Notes: generated from the letters alone by a model not told the origin. 64,000 nt of DNA from Planctomycetaceae bacterium (GCA_002709225.1 PAQH01000120.1:1-64000); one strand, 5' to 3'. Counted from the first letter of the stretch, positions 27,999 through 37,174 are shown. Numbers and translations: made by a program.

Positions 27999-29060
27999 TC
28001 AAGCAACCGCACCCGATAGTATATGCTGCCAACTGACCCGCCGCTTCCCCACGTAGATCATGCGGTCGCCATGACTGGGATGCACGGAAGCAAAGGACGT
28101 GAGCATGTCATCTTCGCGTTGCACACAGACCAATGACATATCCTGGTTCACCATCGATGACGCGAGATTGCGATACGAATACTCGTCAGGAGGGTCAATG
28201 ACTTCGGTCGCAAACAAACACGATTCGTGAATATTGCTGGTCAGCGCGTCCATCATACGTGCGACGCCTGGATCAAGGATTTCTTGAGTCAACAAATTGC
28301 CGGAAATCGTATGGCTAAAAACAACCGCGTCACAGCGCACCGAGTCGAACAGCATCCGATGCCGCGGAGCGAGACACTCTGCAACGGTGTAGATCGAGTC
28401 ATTCATACTCTCGATCACCGCCACTGCGGAAGCAACCACAGCATCACTGGTGGTATCGCCATAGTCTGTTGCCAGAACAATTGCCAGACGCGCGCGATCG
28501 ATTTTCGCTCGTCGGTACGTTTCGTCATCCAAGACAGCGCCTTTGACGAAAGACAGCTTCCTCCGCCGCAAGGGAAGTTCATCAATCTTGTCGGTGACGA
28601 TGACAATCTCACGACCACCGTGATCACGGTCAGCACGCAACTCGTCGATAATCTGTTCGATCCGATGTAACGATGGAAAATTCACGATCAGAATATGTCC
28701 TTCAGCGCTGATCGAACCCATTCCTTTATGCTCCCTTGAAAGGCGGTCTGCGACGCACTCAAACAACATTCCTACCATCAACGAAAAGGAACCCAGCCCG
28801 AGAATGACGACGAACACCACGGTTCCCAAACGAGCGCCCAGCGAGTCTGCCTGTAAATCACCGTATCCGATCGTGCTCAAAGAAATCACGCTGAACCACA
28901 GCGCGTCTCCGACCGTTGGTTCTTTCACATGGTCAAACACATAGTAGCAAGTCGCATTGCCCAGAATGCTAATTGACAGTACTAGGCCAAAGAGCACCGC
29001 GCTGACATCTCGCCGCTGTCGAAACAACCGAAGCCAGCGATTAACGGTACGCCAGTGCAT
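27999..29060 (-). CDS. Two-TM potassium channel with cytosolic RCK (TrkA-N) domain
   Basis: With the ATG at 29060 the protein has 353 residues: TM1 (about 22-41), a pore loop with the K+ selectivity filter TIGYGD (63-68), TM2 (about 80-104), then a Rossmann-like RCK/TrkA-N domain starting at HILIVNFPSLHRIEQIIDEL, where GxGxxG is replaced by VNFPSLHR, as in other divergent RCK domains. The region around DDETYRRAKIDRARLAIVLATDYGDTTSD is the typical TrkA-N core. A longer frame to 29171 adds 37 hydrophilic, non-family residues. It likely conducts K+ across the cytoplasmic membrane under ligand control. Conserved neighbours are speD and the aminopropyltransferase; polyamines block many K+ channels, so a regulatory link is plausible but unproven. 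Confidence 0.9.
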   Translation of the reverse strand: MHWRTVNRWLRLFRQRRDVSAVLFGLVLSISILGNATCYYVFDHVKEPTVGDALWFSVISLSTIGYGDLQADSLGARLGTVVFVVILGLGSFSLMVGMLFECVADRLSREHKGMGSISAEGHILIVNFPSLHRIEQIIDELRADRDHGGREIVIVTDKIDELPLRRRKLSFVKGAVLDDETYRRAKIDRARLAIVLATDYGDTTSDAVVASAVAVIESMNDSIYTVAECLAPRHRMLFDSVRCDAVVFSHTISGNLLTQEILDPGVARMMDALTSNIHESCLFATEVIDPPDEYSYRNLASSMVNQDMSLVCVQREDDMLTSFASVHPSHGDRMIYVGKRRVSWQHILSGAVA

Positions 29061-29124
29061 TAAGCAATGTCCATCGATCGCCAGGAAAATACTATTCGTT
29101 TCAGTACACCGACTAGAGGCACAG

Positions 29125-30222
29125 CTACAAACGAAATTCCGGGTTGGCGCGTCGCTTCCAAATGAAGCCATCTAGAATATAGTGGCTCAACTGCGGCGTT
29201 GCCAACAGAGGTACAAGAAACGTCTCGGCCACCGGTTCCAGCCCAATCGGCGCGCCAAACAGCCATGCGTTCTCATGCCAGATAGTACGGTCCCAAATCA
29301 ATTCCTCGGCATACGCCAGCACCCAGATCGTTGCGACAAACCAGACTACCCCGCGCCACCGCGCGGTACCCGCCGCATTTGCCCGAGAGCCTCGGCGCGT
29401 CCAGTACCAGTACACCAACACCATGTAGGGCACACCATGGATGACCACATTCGTGACCGTGAACGCATAATCTGAATTGAAAGCGACGATACCCAGGTAC
29501 CAGCACGCCGCCGTCGTCACCACCACGAGATCCTTACCAGGATTCGGAGTTCCCCTGACCCACCGCAGCAGCGCTGTCGTGGCATAGAGCCCCAGCGCCA
29601 AACAGTAGACTGGCCAGCACCACATCTCCAGACTTTCGGGAAGGGCGCGGAAATCGTCCGCTTTGAACCAGAAAAAACGACGTGGCAAATGAGCATGCCA
29701 ATAGATCAGTGGATACAGCGTGGCAGCGTAAATCGCCAACATATCGACCCACTTGCTCAAACGTCCGGTTTCCCCAGCCTTGGAGCGATACAGCGCGACC
29801 CACCCATATTGTTGCCGCACAAAATGAAAAACCGCGAAATAAGCCAGCACCTGCCAGAACAGCGTCTCCCCTTCGCTATAGAGCACCACACCCAAGAAAT
29901 AACCCACCAGGGGCGTTCCCCCATACAACCAAGGACGGCGTGACAGCTCTTGGCGGTCAAAATAGACGCGAAACCCCGTGGCGTAGACATGTGCGACGTC
30001 AATCAACAGGATACAGGTCACCCAAGACCATTCCGGTACGTCTCTATCGAGTAAACCTGACGTTGCTCCCCACGCCAGCAACATCAACGAAAGCAGCGCG
30101 CTACCGGCGAAGGCAGCCAGGTCCACCGGCGCCGAAAACAACCAGGGCCACGGTGTCCTGCTGAGTTGCTGGTCTGGTACGACAGTGGGTCCCGACACGA
30201 CAAAATCCGTCCTTGCTGACAT
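29125..30222 (-). CDS. Polytopic membrane protein of unknown function in the polyamine operon
   Basis: A 365-residue protein with about eight or nine membrane helices. Recurring His/aromatic motifs sit at helix ends: DVAHVYATGFRVYFDR, YFAVFHFVRQQYGWVALYR, NVVIHGVPYMVLVYWYW and, at the C-terminus, PQLSHYILDGFIWKRR. The spaced membrane-facing histidines resemble those of diiron or haem membrane enzymes such as the Brp/Blh and desaturase-like families, but I cannot assign it to one. It begins at the base next to the stop of the FAD oxidoreductase gene and is followed by the K+ channel, so it is part of the operon. A membrane oxidoreductase or transporter acting with the flavoenzyme is my best guess, with low certainty. 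Confidence 0.85.
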   Translation of the reverse strand: MSARTDFVVSGPTVVPDQQLSRTPWPWLFSAPVDLAAFAGSALLSLMLLAWGATSGLLDRDVPEWSWVTCILLIDVAHVYATGFRVYFDRQELSRRPWLYGGTPLVGYFLGVVLYSEGETLFWQVLAYFAVFHFVRQQYGWVALYRSKAGETGRLSKWVDMLAIYAATLYPLIYWHAHLPRRFFWFKADDFRALPESLEMWCWPVYCLALGLYATTALLRWVRGTPNPGKDLVVVTTAACWYLGIVAFNSDYAFTVTNVVIHGVPYMVLVYWYWTRRGSRANAAGTARWRGVVWFVATIWVLAYAEELIWDRTIWHENAWLFGAPIGLEPVAETFLVPLLATPQLSHYILDGFIWKRRANPEFRL

Positions 30223-31911
30223 TTATAGGATCGAATCCACACGTCCCCGCAACGCGGCCAGCACCTCTTCAGCAGCCCGCGTCCCGTGAAAAAATGCCTC
30301 TTCAAATAGCGCGATTCCACTTAGATCTGAATGGCCGAAATGGACACCGCGAAAAGGCTGGGATGCCAACTGGCGCGCTTTCCCCCAGACAAAACCTGGA
30401 CGCGGCTGAATCATCGCGTGCCCCCAGCGCATCACATCCACGCGCTGGGCGGATTCTCGGATTCCCGTATGCGCGCGCCCTAAATCCGCCAGCGCAATTT
30501 CCGCCCACTCTTCACGGTCAAGCTGTAGCAACCGCTGGCGGGCCGCTCGTGGATCGTCGTCACACAGCGGGTAGTAATAGGTGATCAGGGCGGGCCCATA
30601 ATCCAAGCCACGCTGATAACTCGTCGCCACATATCCCAGTGAAGGACTCTCGTACAGAACATTATCCCAAGCCAGTGGGAATCCCTCACTCTGTGGTATC
30701 TCAGAGAGGGTTAGATTGGCAACGGCCCACGCTCCATAAGAAAACTCCGTCACGTGTCGGGGAGTATTGTCGCGGTAATCCCGAATCAGGTAACGCGACA
30801 AAAACTGTGGCGCCGCAAAGATCACCCTCTCCGCCCGATAGCCAAACAACTGCTGAGACTCGGCTTTCACACCCAGTACATCGACGACCGCTTTTCCCTC
30901 AACCTGCCGGGGAGTCACCTCGGTTACGGCGGCACCCAGCAGACACTGGGATCGCACGCCGGAATACAGATGGTGAACCAATCGGCCATTTCCTTCAGGC
31001 CAAGTCACAAATGGCCGTGCAGCGGCGCCTACCTCGGGGATTCGAGCACAATAATAGTAGATTCCCGCCCAGGCACTCGTCTGCTCAAGGCGCAAACCGT
31101 AATCATCTCGACAGGCATAGTCGACCCACCACCGTAGTCGCGGTGAATCAAAACCGCGCTGGTCCAGCCACTGGGCCATCGTAATTGCGTCCAGAGCACG
31201 CACAACCGGATCATCGGACCCAGCCGCAACAGGAACGGCGAACGCGCGTCTTCCGCGCCCATCCCGCCACGCCACCCAGCGATCCATCTCTGCCCGAAAA
31301 CGGGTCATTTGGCGATGGTCATCAACGGAAGCACCCGAGGCCAAATAGAGCCCCTCGTACCAGATCCCCTTGTAATACAGGCGTTCTTCGGGATGCCTAC
31401 AGCGAAATTCCTCGGCGACAACTGGATCCCCAACCGCATCTGTTCCCTCGAAAACCCCCACCTCGTCAAACAGTTGAACCAAGGCCGGAAATTCTCTGGT
31501 TGGCGCGGGTACGTAGTGGGCTCCCCACGGATAAGCAACGATGTCCGACTGGCCGCTTCGCGAAGTGCCACCGGCTTCCGGCTCCAATTCCAAGAGCACG
31601 AAATCTTCGATCCCTTCCTGGTGAAGCCGTCGCGCTGCCGCCAGCCCGGCGATCCCACCACCGACGATCACAACCTGAGTCGCCTGCAATTCGCGTTCGG
31701 GAAACGAGAGCCGCAACCCGTCACGAATCCTGTGCCCCAACGCGACCGACGGACCGACTAACTCGCCAGGGGGGAGACCGATGTCCCTCTCCCTTGACTG
31801 GCACCCCTCCAAGAGAACGGCTCCAGATGCCCCCAGGAAGGACGCCAGCAGATCTCGGCGATCCAAATCCGCAGCACTCGCACCTCGTGATTGACCGCGT
31901 GTTTTCACCAT
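30223..31911 (-). CDS. FAD-dependent amine oxidase-like lipoprotein
   Basis: A 562-residue flavoprotein. The N-terminus has a twin-arginine motif followed by a lipobox (DRRDLLASFLGASG... LLEGC, Cys37), so it is probably exported folded by Tat and lipid-anchored. The FAD-binding Rossmann motif is VVIVGGGIAGLAAARRL (GxGxxG at 84-89), followed by the acidic strand LLELEPEAGGTSRSG, the pattern of flavin amine oxidases and phytoene-desaturase-like enzymes. The C-terminal FAD region (RPGFVWGKARQLAS...GVHFGHSDLSGIALFEEAFFHG) is consistent. It sits directly between the aminopropyltransferase and the polytopic protein in the same operon. A polyamine or polyamine-conjugate substrate outside the cytoplasmic membrane is inferred from context only. 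Confidence 0.88.
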   Translation of the reverse strand: MVKTRGQSRGASAADLDRRDLLASFLGASGAVLLEGCQSRERDIGLPPGELVGPSVALGHRIRDGLRLSFPERELQATQVVIVGGGIAGLAAARRLHQEGIEDFVLLELEPEAGGTSRSGQSDIVAYPWGAHYVPAPTREFPALVQLFDEVGVFEGTDAVGDPVVAEEFRCRHPEERLYYKGIWYEGLYLASGASVDDHRQMTRFRAEMDRWVAWRDGRGRRAFAVPVAAGSDDPVVRALDAITMAQWLDQRGFDSPRLRWWVDYACRDDYGLRLEQTSAWAGIYYYCARIPEVGAAARPFVTWPEGNGRLVHHLYSGVRSQCLLGAAVTEVTPRQVEGKAVVDVLGVKAESQQLFGYRAERVIFAAPQFLSRYLIRDYRDNTPRHVTEFSYGAWAVANLTLSEIPQSEGFPLAWDNVLYESPSLGYVATSYQRGLDYGPALITYYYPLCDDDPRAARQRLLQLDREEWAEIALADLGRAHTGIRESAQRVDVMRWGHAMIQPRPGFVWGKARQLASQPFRGVHFGHSDLSGIALFEEAFFHGTRAAEEVLAALRGRVDSIL

Positions 31912-31926
31912 AAACCGGCAATCTCA

Positions 31927-33429
31927 CTACCTGACGATTTCCCATTCTCGGTCGTAGTAGTAAACCAGAATCTGATTATCCAAACGATTAATCTCGGTCG
32001 CAACCTGCTGCATGTCGTTCGGCAATTGGAATAGAGCCTCCACCACGCGGTCGTTCAAAAATCGCAGGTCTCCCCGGCAACCCTGGGGAACTACGAAGGG
32101 TTTCAGTTGGGCTAAGGCAAATCCCCACACCCCGAACGACGGAACCGAAACACGGTAGGGGCGCACGGAAAACCCCGCGGACTGTAGCGTGTTCACGATA
32201 CACCAGAACGAACGAGGTGCTTCAAGCGGTGAAGTACATTGGATCGCGACCGCCGCATCCTCCGCCAAACAGGATTTCAGCTGCCGGTAAAAGCGACGCG
32301 TATACAACTTACCGAGTGAAAAATTATTCGGGTCTGGAAAGTCGATAATAACCAAGTCAAACGGTTCGTCAGGCTGCTCCAGCCAGATCATCGCGTCCGC
32401 ATTTACTACCCGCACTCTACTGTCTCGAAATGCCCCGCCGTTCAACTCGTCCAGAGGAGGAAAGCGTGCGGACAACCCCGTCATCGCCGGGTCCAAATCA
32501 ACCAGCGTAACGTGCTTTACTGTGTCGTACTTCAGTATTTCACGCAGCGCCAGTCCGTCACCACCACCCAGAACTAACACCCGTTTCGGACGCTGCGTCA
32601 GCATCGCGGCCGGATGAACCAGTGCTTCGTGGTACCGGTACTCATCACGTGAACTGAATTGCAGATTCCCGTCCAACCAGAGCTGAAAACCACTCGCACG
32701 TTGCGTTAACACGATGCGTTGGTATCGGGACGTCTGGGAGTAAACAACCGCATCGCTGTAAAGCTGGTCTTCAGACCACGTCGTAAAACTGTCCGCTTTG
32801 ATGAACCCGGCAACGAGCAACACAATGACCAGCACACCACGTATCCGCAGGAAGATGACGCCTCCCCCTAACCCAGTCTCAAGCACCCAGGTCCCCCACA
32901 GCCCAACAACTGCATTACAGATCCCGAACAGCAACGAAGTCCGCACGAGCCCCAGATCAGGCACCAGAAAAATCGGGAACAACAGCGATGCCAGCAGGCA
33001 ACCCACATAGTCAAATGTGAGAACGCGAGAGACCAGGTGCTTGAAATCCAGATCTTCGCGCAGAATTCGCATGAGCAGTGGCAATTCCAGGCCCACCAGG
33101 GTGCCGATCACCAGGATCATGCAATACAACACGACGGAAAAAAATTGCAAGCTGGCAAAGCTCAGAAACAGGAGTGGCGCGGAAAAGCCACCTAACAGAG
33201 CGACCGCCAGCTCCACCTCGATGAAATACCGCGCCAGTGACTTATCCAGGAAACTGGACAGCCAGGCGCCAACTCCCAAGGCGAACAAATAGACTCCGAT
33301 ACAGGTCGAAAACTGCGTCACCGAATCGCCGAGCAGATAACTGGCTAGCGTACCGGCAAGCAGCTCATAAATAAGCCCACACGTCGCGATCACAAACACA
33401 TTTAGGTACAAGATCGCGGTGCGAGACAT
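31927..33429 (-). CDS. Membrane-fused spermidine synthase-like aminopropyltransferase
   Basis: A 500-residue fusion. Residues 1-210 form about seven TM helices, and 220-500 a spermidine-synthase domain. The catalytic half has the substrate motif [14 protein letters not shown] (260-275), the dcSAM-binding [16 protein letters not shown] (GGGDG 288-292), [10 protein letters not shown] and IIDFPDPNN (about 361-369), the counterpart of the catalytic DSTDP loop. All of these indicate an active aminopropyltransferase rather than an empty MFS-spermidine synthase fusion. It presumably uses decarboxylated SAM from SpeD (last gene of the operon). Anchoring to the membrane suggests the acceptor is membrane-bound or delivered to the membrane. 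Starts 9 bp after the DUF350 stop. Confidence 0.92.
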   Translation of the reverse strand: MSRTAILYLNVFVIATCGLIYELLAGTLASYLLGDSVTQFSTCIGVYLFALGVGAWLSSFLDKSLARYFIEVELAVALLGGFSAPLLFLSFASLQFFSVVLYCMILVIGTLVGLELPLLMRILREDLDFKHLVSRVLTFDYVGCLLASLLFPIFLVPDLGLVRTSLLFGICNAVVGLWGTWVLETGLGGGVIFLRIRGVLVIVLLVAGFIKADSFTTWSEDQLYSDAVVYSQTSRYQRIVLTQRASGFQLWLDGNLQFSSRDEYRYHEALVHPAAMLTQRPKRVLVLGGGDGLALREILKYDTVKHVTLVDLDPAMTGLSARFPPLDELNGGAFRDSRVRVVNADAMIWLEQPDEPFDLVIIDFPDPNNFSLGKLYTRRFYRQLKSCLAEDAAVAIQCTSPLEAPRSFWCIVNTLQSAGFSVRPYRVSVPSFGVWGFALAQLKPFVVPQGCRGDLRFLNDRVVEALFQLPNDMQQVATEINRLDNQILVYYYDREWEIVR

Positions 33430-33438
33430 TACAGACGC

Positions 33439-33825
33439 TTAACCCAATATTGCCGCTGAGAGAATGATCGCCATTCCCAAAATCATGGCCCCCACGATAA
33501 TACCCAAAGCCACATTCTGGTCCTCTTCGATTTCACGGCGGATGGAAAAGGGCGCCAGTCGCACGATAAGCCAAATGCTAATCCCAAATAATACCAGCCC
33601 AACCGATGTGAATACCACCGCGAGCACGAGCGGTTTAACCGGGTCGGCGACAACATCCAGCCCGGCACTGGATGCGGAGTCACCTGTGTCTGAAATCGCT
33701 TGCGCCGCCGGTGCGGCAGGAGACGACTCCGCTGCGGTTTGCGCCCAAAGCGACACTCCCCCCATCGAAACCAGTAACAGTATCACTCCAGCAAATCGAA
33801 ACGTTCCCCAGTTGCGCATTTTCAA
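33439..33825 (-). CDS. DUF350 family membrane protein
   Basis: A 128-residue protein. It has a signal-like first helix (FAGVILLLVSMGGVSLWAQ), a Pro/Ala/Ser-rich extracytoplasmic linker (about 30-60) and two further membrane helices (VLAVVFTSVGLVLFGISIWLI and VALGIIVGAMILGMAIILSA) joined by RLAPFSIRREIEEDQN. The REIEEDQNVALGIIVG stretch is the DUF350 signature. DUF350 proteins are found with PspA-like, spermidine-synthase and DUF4178 genes; their biochemical role is unknown. It belongs to the polyamine operon by spacing (9 bp to the aminopropyltransferase gene). Confidence 0.93.
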   Translation of the reverse strand: MKMRNWGTFRFAGVILLLVSMGGVSLWAQTAAESSPAAPAAQAISDTGDSASSAGLDVVADPVKPLVLAVVFTSVGLVLFGISIWLIVRLAPFSIRREIEEDQNVALGIIVGAMILGMAIILSAAILG

Positions 33826-33876
33826 TCTCCCATTATCCTTGAAACCAGTCTATTTTCGAATGCCGCGCCCAAGCGA

Positions 33877-34068
33877 TCATTTTCCCCCGCCATAACCCGA
33901 CCCATAGTAGCTAGACCTACTTCTCCCATAGGAGGATGCGTATCTACGAGGAGCCGGTTTGGGTTTGAGATCCTTTGTGGACGGCCAGATTTCCACACCT
34001 CGAAACGATGTAACCACATAACTGAGCATCAACACACCACTGAACCCGAAATAGAGCATCTTTGCCAT
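33877..34068 (-). CDS. Small membrane protein between DUF4178 and DUF350
   Basis: A 63-residue product with one membrane helix at the N-terminus (MLYFGFSGVLMLSYVVTSF) and a Ser/Tyr/Gly-rich, basic tail (RSRSSYYGSGYGGGK). It starts 22 bp after the DUF4178 stop and ends 51 bp before DUF350, filling the gap in an otherwise tightly packed operon, which supports it as a real gene. No family recognised. The Tyr/Gly tail resembles extended, possibly aggregating or binding segments, but no function can be assigned. Confidence 0.7.
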   Translation of the reverse strand: MAKMLYFGFSGVLMLSYVVTSFRGVEIWPSTKDLKPKPAPRRYASSYGRSRSSYYGSGYGGGK

Positions 34069-34090
34069 AACCCAAATCCCTCAAACGACT

Positions 34091-36079
34091 TCAATCCGCG
34101 TTACTGTTATGCCAGCGCCGGCCCGCAAACACGAAGTGCCCAAGGCCAACCAGACCAAGTGGAACTGCGAATGCTCCCAGCAAAACGAGCAAATTCCCAC
34201 TTGACCGAACATTCTGTTCCACTCGAATTGCAACTTTCTCGTTCAGCGCCCCGCCCGCGGATGTGCGGGTGCCAGACCCATGAGTCACCTTCGCACGCAA
34301 CGTATACTCTGACGCCGGCAGCGCGGAAATCACCTTCCGGGTTCGCCCCTTGCCTCGCACGAGGGCTGCGAAACTGCCTTGGGTGTACAACAACTTCTTC
34401 CGTTTCTCATCGTAGAAACGTCCTGTGACCCATATCCACTCGTTACGCCTCAAGGTGGAGGACTCGATTGTCACGCCGATATTGCTGCCACCGGTGATCT
34501 TCAGTGGGCCCTGCTCGATTTCGGAAAACTGGCTTACCAGGTCGACCTGTCCCGTGCTCAGCTTTCGTGGCAGTTTGGCCACCGTGAACAATCCTCCGAC
34601 CAACAAGGCCGCCAACAGTACACAAACGATCGGAAAATAGAAGTGCTTGTAGGGGTATGGCTGATGCGGGGCGATTCCAGAGACGCTGGGAAGGTCCTTG
34701 CCGAATGCCATTTCGACTTCACTGAGCGGTACATACTCCGCAAGCGTGTAATTCACTTCGCGCTTCGCCGTCTCTTCCTCTGCCGCATCATTCGATTCAT
34801 CGCTGGAGTCGGCTTTCTCGTACCACCAACGCGCCTGTGCACCCGCTTTTCCCCGCTGCTTCTTCTTGCGCCGCGGCGGTTTCGCTTTGTTAGGCTGGGT
34901 TACTTCACGAGAAAGCATGAATGGCGACCGCACAAAATCCCATGCGGCAACCTGTTCACCCAAACGCACCTTCCAGTAAAACTCACCGTAGACCGCCTTA
35001 ACCACAGGTTTTGACGCCTCGTAGAGCTTGAAATTCTGCCCCTTATAGGCGGCGTTTGAATAAGTCATCGTCACATCGCCCGCCGAGACAGGCTTGCCGA
35101 GTGACCAATGCCCGTCACTGTGAATCAACCAGTGAAAGGGGAGCCGCGGGGTCTGCAACAGGTACTCGTCCCAATTAAAGCCATCCGCCTGCCGTCTAAC
35201 AAAACCGATGACCGTATACGCTCTACCGCGCAACTCGCCTTTCGTCCCCAAAGGTAGCGTGGGAGAAGCTTTTTGTTTGAGCGCTTTGAGGAACTTCAGA
35301 TTCCCGTCGTTGCAGTCCAGCAGAGAATCGCAATACACGCAGGCATACCGCTCAGCTTTCGCCGGGTCCTTGACCTCAATCGCGCCACCACAATGTGGAC
35401 AACTTGCCGAAACAGCAGCAGCAGCAGCCAACTCACTCTGGCGGGACTCAATTGCGTCGGAAATCCCCAATTGGCGCAACGAAATCTCGCGTCCCAAGAA
35501 CAGCTCCCACTGCCCATCGTTGTCATCGAGAGTCGCGTACTTTCCGGAACTTCCCTGCAAATCCAGAAACCGAACTTCCTCACCAGGCCGCACGGAAACG
35601 GGGATCTCACCCTCGGCAGCCACGACCTGCGCCTCACCCTTCTCGACCACGACCATCCTTCCGCTCCCCGGAATCGTGATCTTGTGTTCGATGGTAATCT
35701 CGTCGTAGTCCGGAATGTCAACTTCCGCGGGTAGATCTTTGGGAAAAGTCAGGTAATAACGTCCCTGCGCTTCGGCCAACCACCCCCATCGCTCTCCGCT
35801 GTTGAACGCAACAAACCACTCGCTCCAGATGGCCCCCTCCGGGTGCTGCAGCTGAATGCGACCGGAAATGTCAAAGGTCCTGCCCTTCACCGTCCCGGAA
35901 ATCCCTGCCTGCAAAGGCGAATCTGTTTGGGTCAGATCAGAGGCCTTCCCATAGTCCTCCAACGCGTCACCGCTGCGACCAACAAGCGAGCCACAGTGCG
36001 GACACGTAAGCGTCACCGAGTTTTCAAAACGAAACTCGACCTCTCCCCCACATCCAGGACAGGATCCCTGAAACCCCAT
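34091..36079 (-). CDS. DUF4178 domain protein with two zinc ribbons and C-terminal TM
   Basis: A 662-residue protein built as a tandem. Ribbon 1 (CPGCGG...CPHCG, about 7-32) is followed by one DUF4178-like domain (SGTVKGRTFDISGRIQL...WSEWFVAF...WGWLAEAQGRYYL). Ribbon 2 (CPHCGG...CVYCD, about 225-255) is followed by a second (KGELRGRAYTVIGFVRRQ...WDEYLLQ...FHWLIHSDGHWSL). A C-terminal membrane region follows, with two TM segments (PIVCVLLAALLVGGLF and NLLVLLGAFAVPLGLVGLGHF) around a beta domain. I chose the ATG at 36079 (aaaggaagg 9 bases upstream) over the TTG at 36103. It is the first gene of the operon. DUF4178 has no known activity; its company suggests a polyamine-linked membrane process. 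Confidence 0.9.
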   Translation of the reverse strand: MGFQGSCPGCGGEVEFRFENSVTLTCPHCGSLVGRSGDALEDYGKASDLTQTDSPLQAGISGTVKGRTFDISGRIQLQHPEGAIWSEWFVAFNSGERWGWLAEAQGRYYLTFPKDLPAEVDIPDYDEITIEHKITIPGSGRMVVVEKGEAQVVAAEGEIPVSVRPGEEVRFLDLQGSSGKYATLDDNDGQWELFLGREISLRQLGISDAIESRQSELAAAAAVSASCPHCGGAIEVKDPAKAERYACVYCDSLLDCNDGNLKFLKALKQKASPTLPLGTKGELRGRAYTVIGFVRRQADGFNWDEYLLQTPRLPFHWLIHSDGHWSLGKPVSAGDVTMTYSNAAYKGQNFKLYEASKPVVKAVYGEFYWKVRLGEQVAAWDFVRSPFMLSREVTQPNKAKPPRRKKKQRGKAGAQARWWYEKADSSDESNDAAEEETAKREVNYTLAEYVPLSEVEMAFGKDLPSVSGIAPHQPYPYKHFYFPIVCVLLAALLVGGLFTVAKLPRKLSTGQVDLVSQFSEIEQGPLKITGGSNIGVTIESSTLRRNEWIWVTGRFYDEKRKKLLYTQGSFAALVRGKGRTRKVISALPASEYTLRAKVTHGSGTRTSAGGALNEKVAIRVEQNVRSSGNLLVLLGAFAVPLGLVGLGHFVFAGRRWHNSNAD

Positions 36080-36419
36080 GCCGCAAGCCCTTCCTTTGGA
36101 CAAACTGGCTGACCGTCATCCGCGCGACGCCCCGATGGGAGCCGGCACAACGCCAATCGAACGAATCAGAGGAACATTATACGTTGACGCTCCAAAAATT
36201 ACAGGGGAATCATAAACTCCGCTGGATTCCGCGCGCAGTCGATTCTGTGTGGGCCAATACGAGTTTCAGCGTACAAACCAGCGACAATGGATCGCGCAGC
36301 TTTGGGTAGACTGCTTTTTTTTGCCTGGATACAATGGTTCCAGGGACCAATAGCAAGACAAGCAGCGTTCTTTTTTTTGGCAAGTTGTATCACATACAAT
36401 TCTCCTGGGAGTGTGCACC
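36080..36419. other. Divergent intergenic region, 340 bp
   Basis: It separates the DUF4178 operon (minus) from the DUF1326 gene (plus) and must carry both promoters. It contains two runs of eight or more T (about 36316 and 36371) and the palindrome at 36385-36399. Base composition is clearly more AT-rich than the neighbouring genes. No small gene is convincing. Confidence 0.55.
36385..36399. promoter_or_regulatory. Palindromic operator candidate upstream of DUF1326 gene
   Basis: ttgtat-cac-atacaa is a perfect 6-bp inverted repeat with a 3-base spacer, 20 bases before the proposed start at 36420 and just ahead of the ribosome-binding site. Position and symmetry fit a repressor site, but no regulator gene is adjacent. 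Confidence 0.35.
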
Positions 36420-37076
36420 ATGCTGCGTACGTATGTTGGGTTGATTCTTGCGGCGACTACCGGTTTTTCCGCCGCCAGCGAGATTGACGGAGTCTACATA
36501 GAAACACGAACCTGCGCCGTCTACACCGGACCTTGCTTTGCCAACGCGGAAATGGGCCTGGCGGGAAAAGACGCAATCATGGCCTGGAGCATCGAATCGG
36601 GGGCACAGGATGGCGTTGACCTCGCTGGGTTGAACGTCGTGGTGGTGATCAGTGCCAACCAGACGCTCGGCTTTCGGGGTGTGAACGACGCCAAACAGCT
36701 TAAGAGCCTGATCCTGATTGACGATCGGGCCAACCCCTTGCAGCGACAAGCCCTGCTCGCGTTTGCCCGCAGCCACGCGGGACGAGCCGGCAAGTCGGCG
36801 GTACGTATTGATGTGGCACCCATCCATATGCAGCTAGACTTTGTCAACCTCAAGGGCCACCTGCAAGCAGGCAAAGTAGTGACACTCAAATCGCGCAAGA
36901 CGCGCCCCGGCGAGTGCATCTGCAAGAACGAAGTCGAATACTATCCCCCGCTCGCTCAAGTCAGTCAGGCCACCCCAGCAACGGCCGAGGAGGGCGAATT
37001 TCGCGGACGAGGCCTGGGCCGCCGCTGGTCCACGCCCGGCGCCCGCAGCGTCTACATGGGTACCTTTACCTACTAG
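36420..37076 (+). CDS. DUF1326 domain-containing secreted protein
   Basis: A 218-residue protein. The ATG at 36420 (ggag 8 bases upstream) gives a short signal peptide (MLRTYVGLILAATTGFSAAS). The mature part begins IDGVYIETRTCAVYTGPCFANAEMGLAG, the DUF1326 hallmark with its paired cysteines (YxETRTCxVYTGPC), and has a second Cys pair in GECICKNEVEYYPPL. The upstream GTG at 36411 is less likely. DUF1326 proteins recur in planctomycetes and actinobacteria; a role in metal or copper binding has been suggested from the cysteines but is not established. It is transcribed away from the polyamine operon and ends before a terminator at 37175. Confidence 0.88.
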   Translation: MLRTYVGLILAATTGFSAASEIDGVYIETRTCAVYTGPCFANAEMGLAGKDAIMAWSIESGAQDGVDLAGLNVVVVISANQTLGFRGVNDAKQLKSLILIDDRANPLQRQALLAFARSHAGRAGKSAVRIDVAPIHMQLDFVNLKGHLQAGKVVTLKSRKTRPGECICKNEVEYYPPLAQVSQATPATAEEGEFRGRGLGRRWSTPGARSVYMGTFTY

Positions 37077-37174
37077 TACCTACTAGCGGTATCCACTTGA
37101 GGGGTCTCCTGTTCTCCGGCGACCACCCTCACAAGGGAACGCCAGGCTCGCAGAGAACATCGTGGACTGAAATG

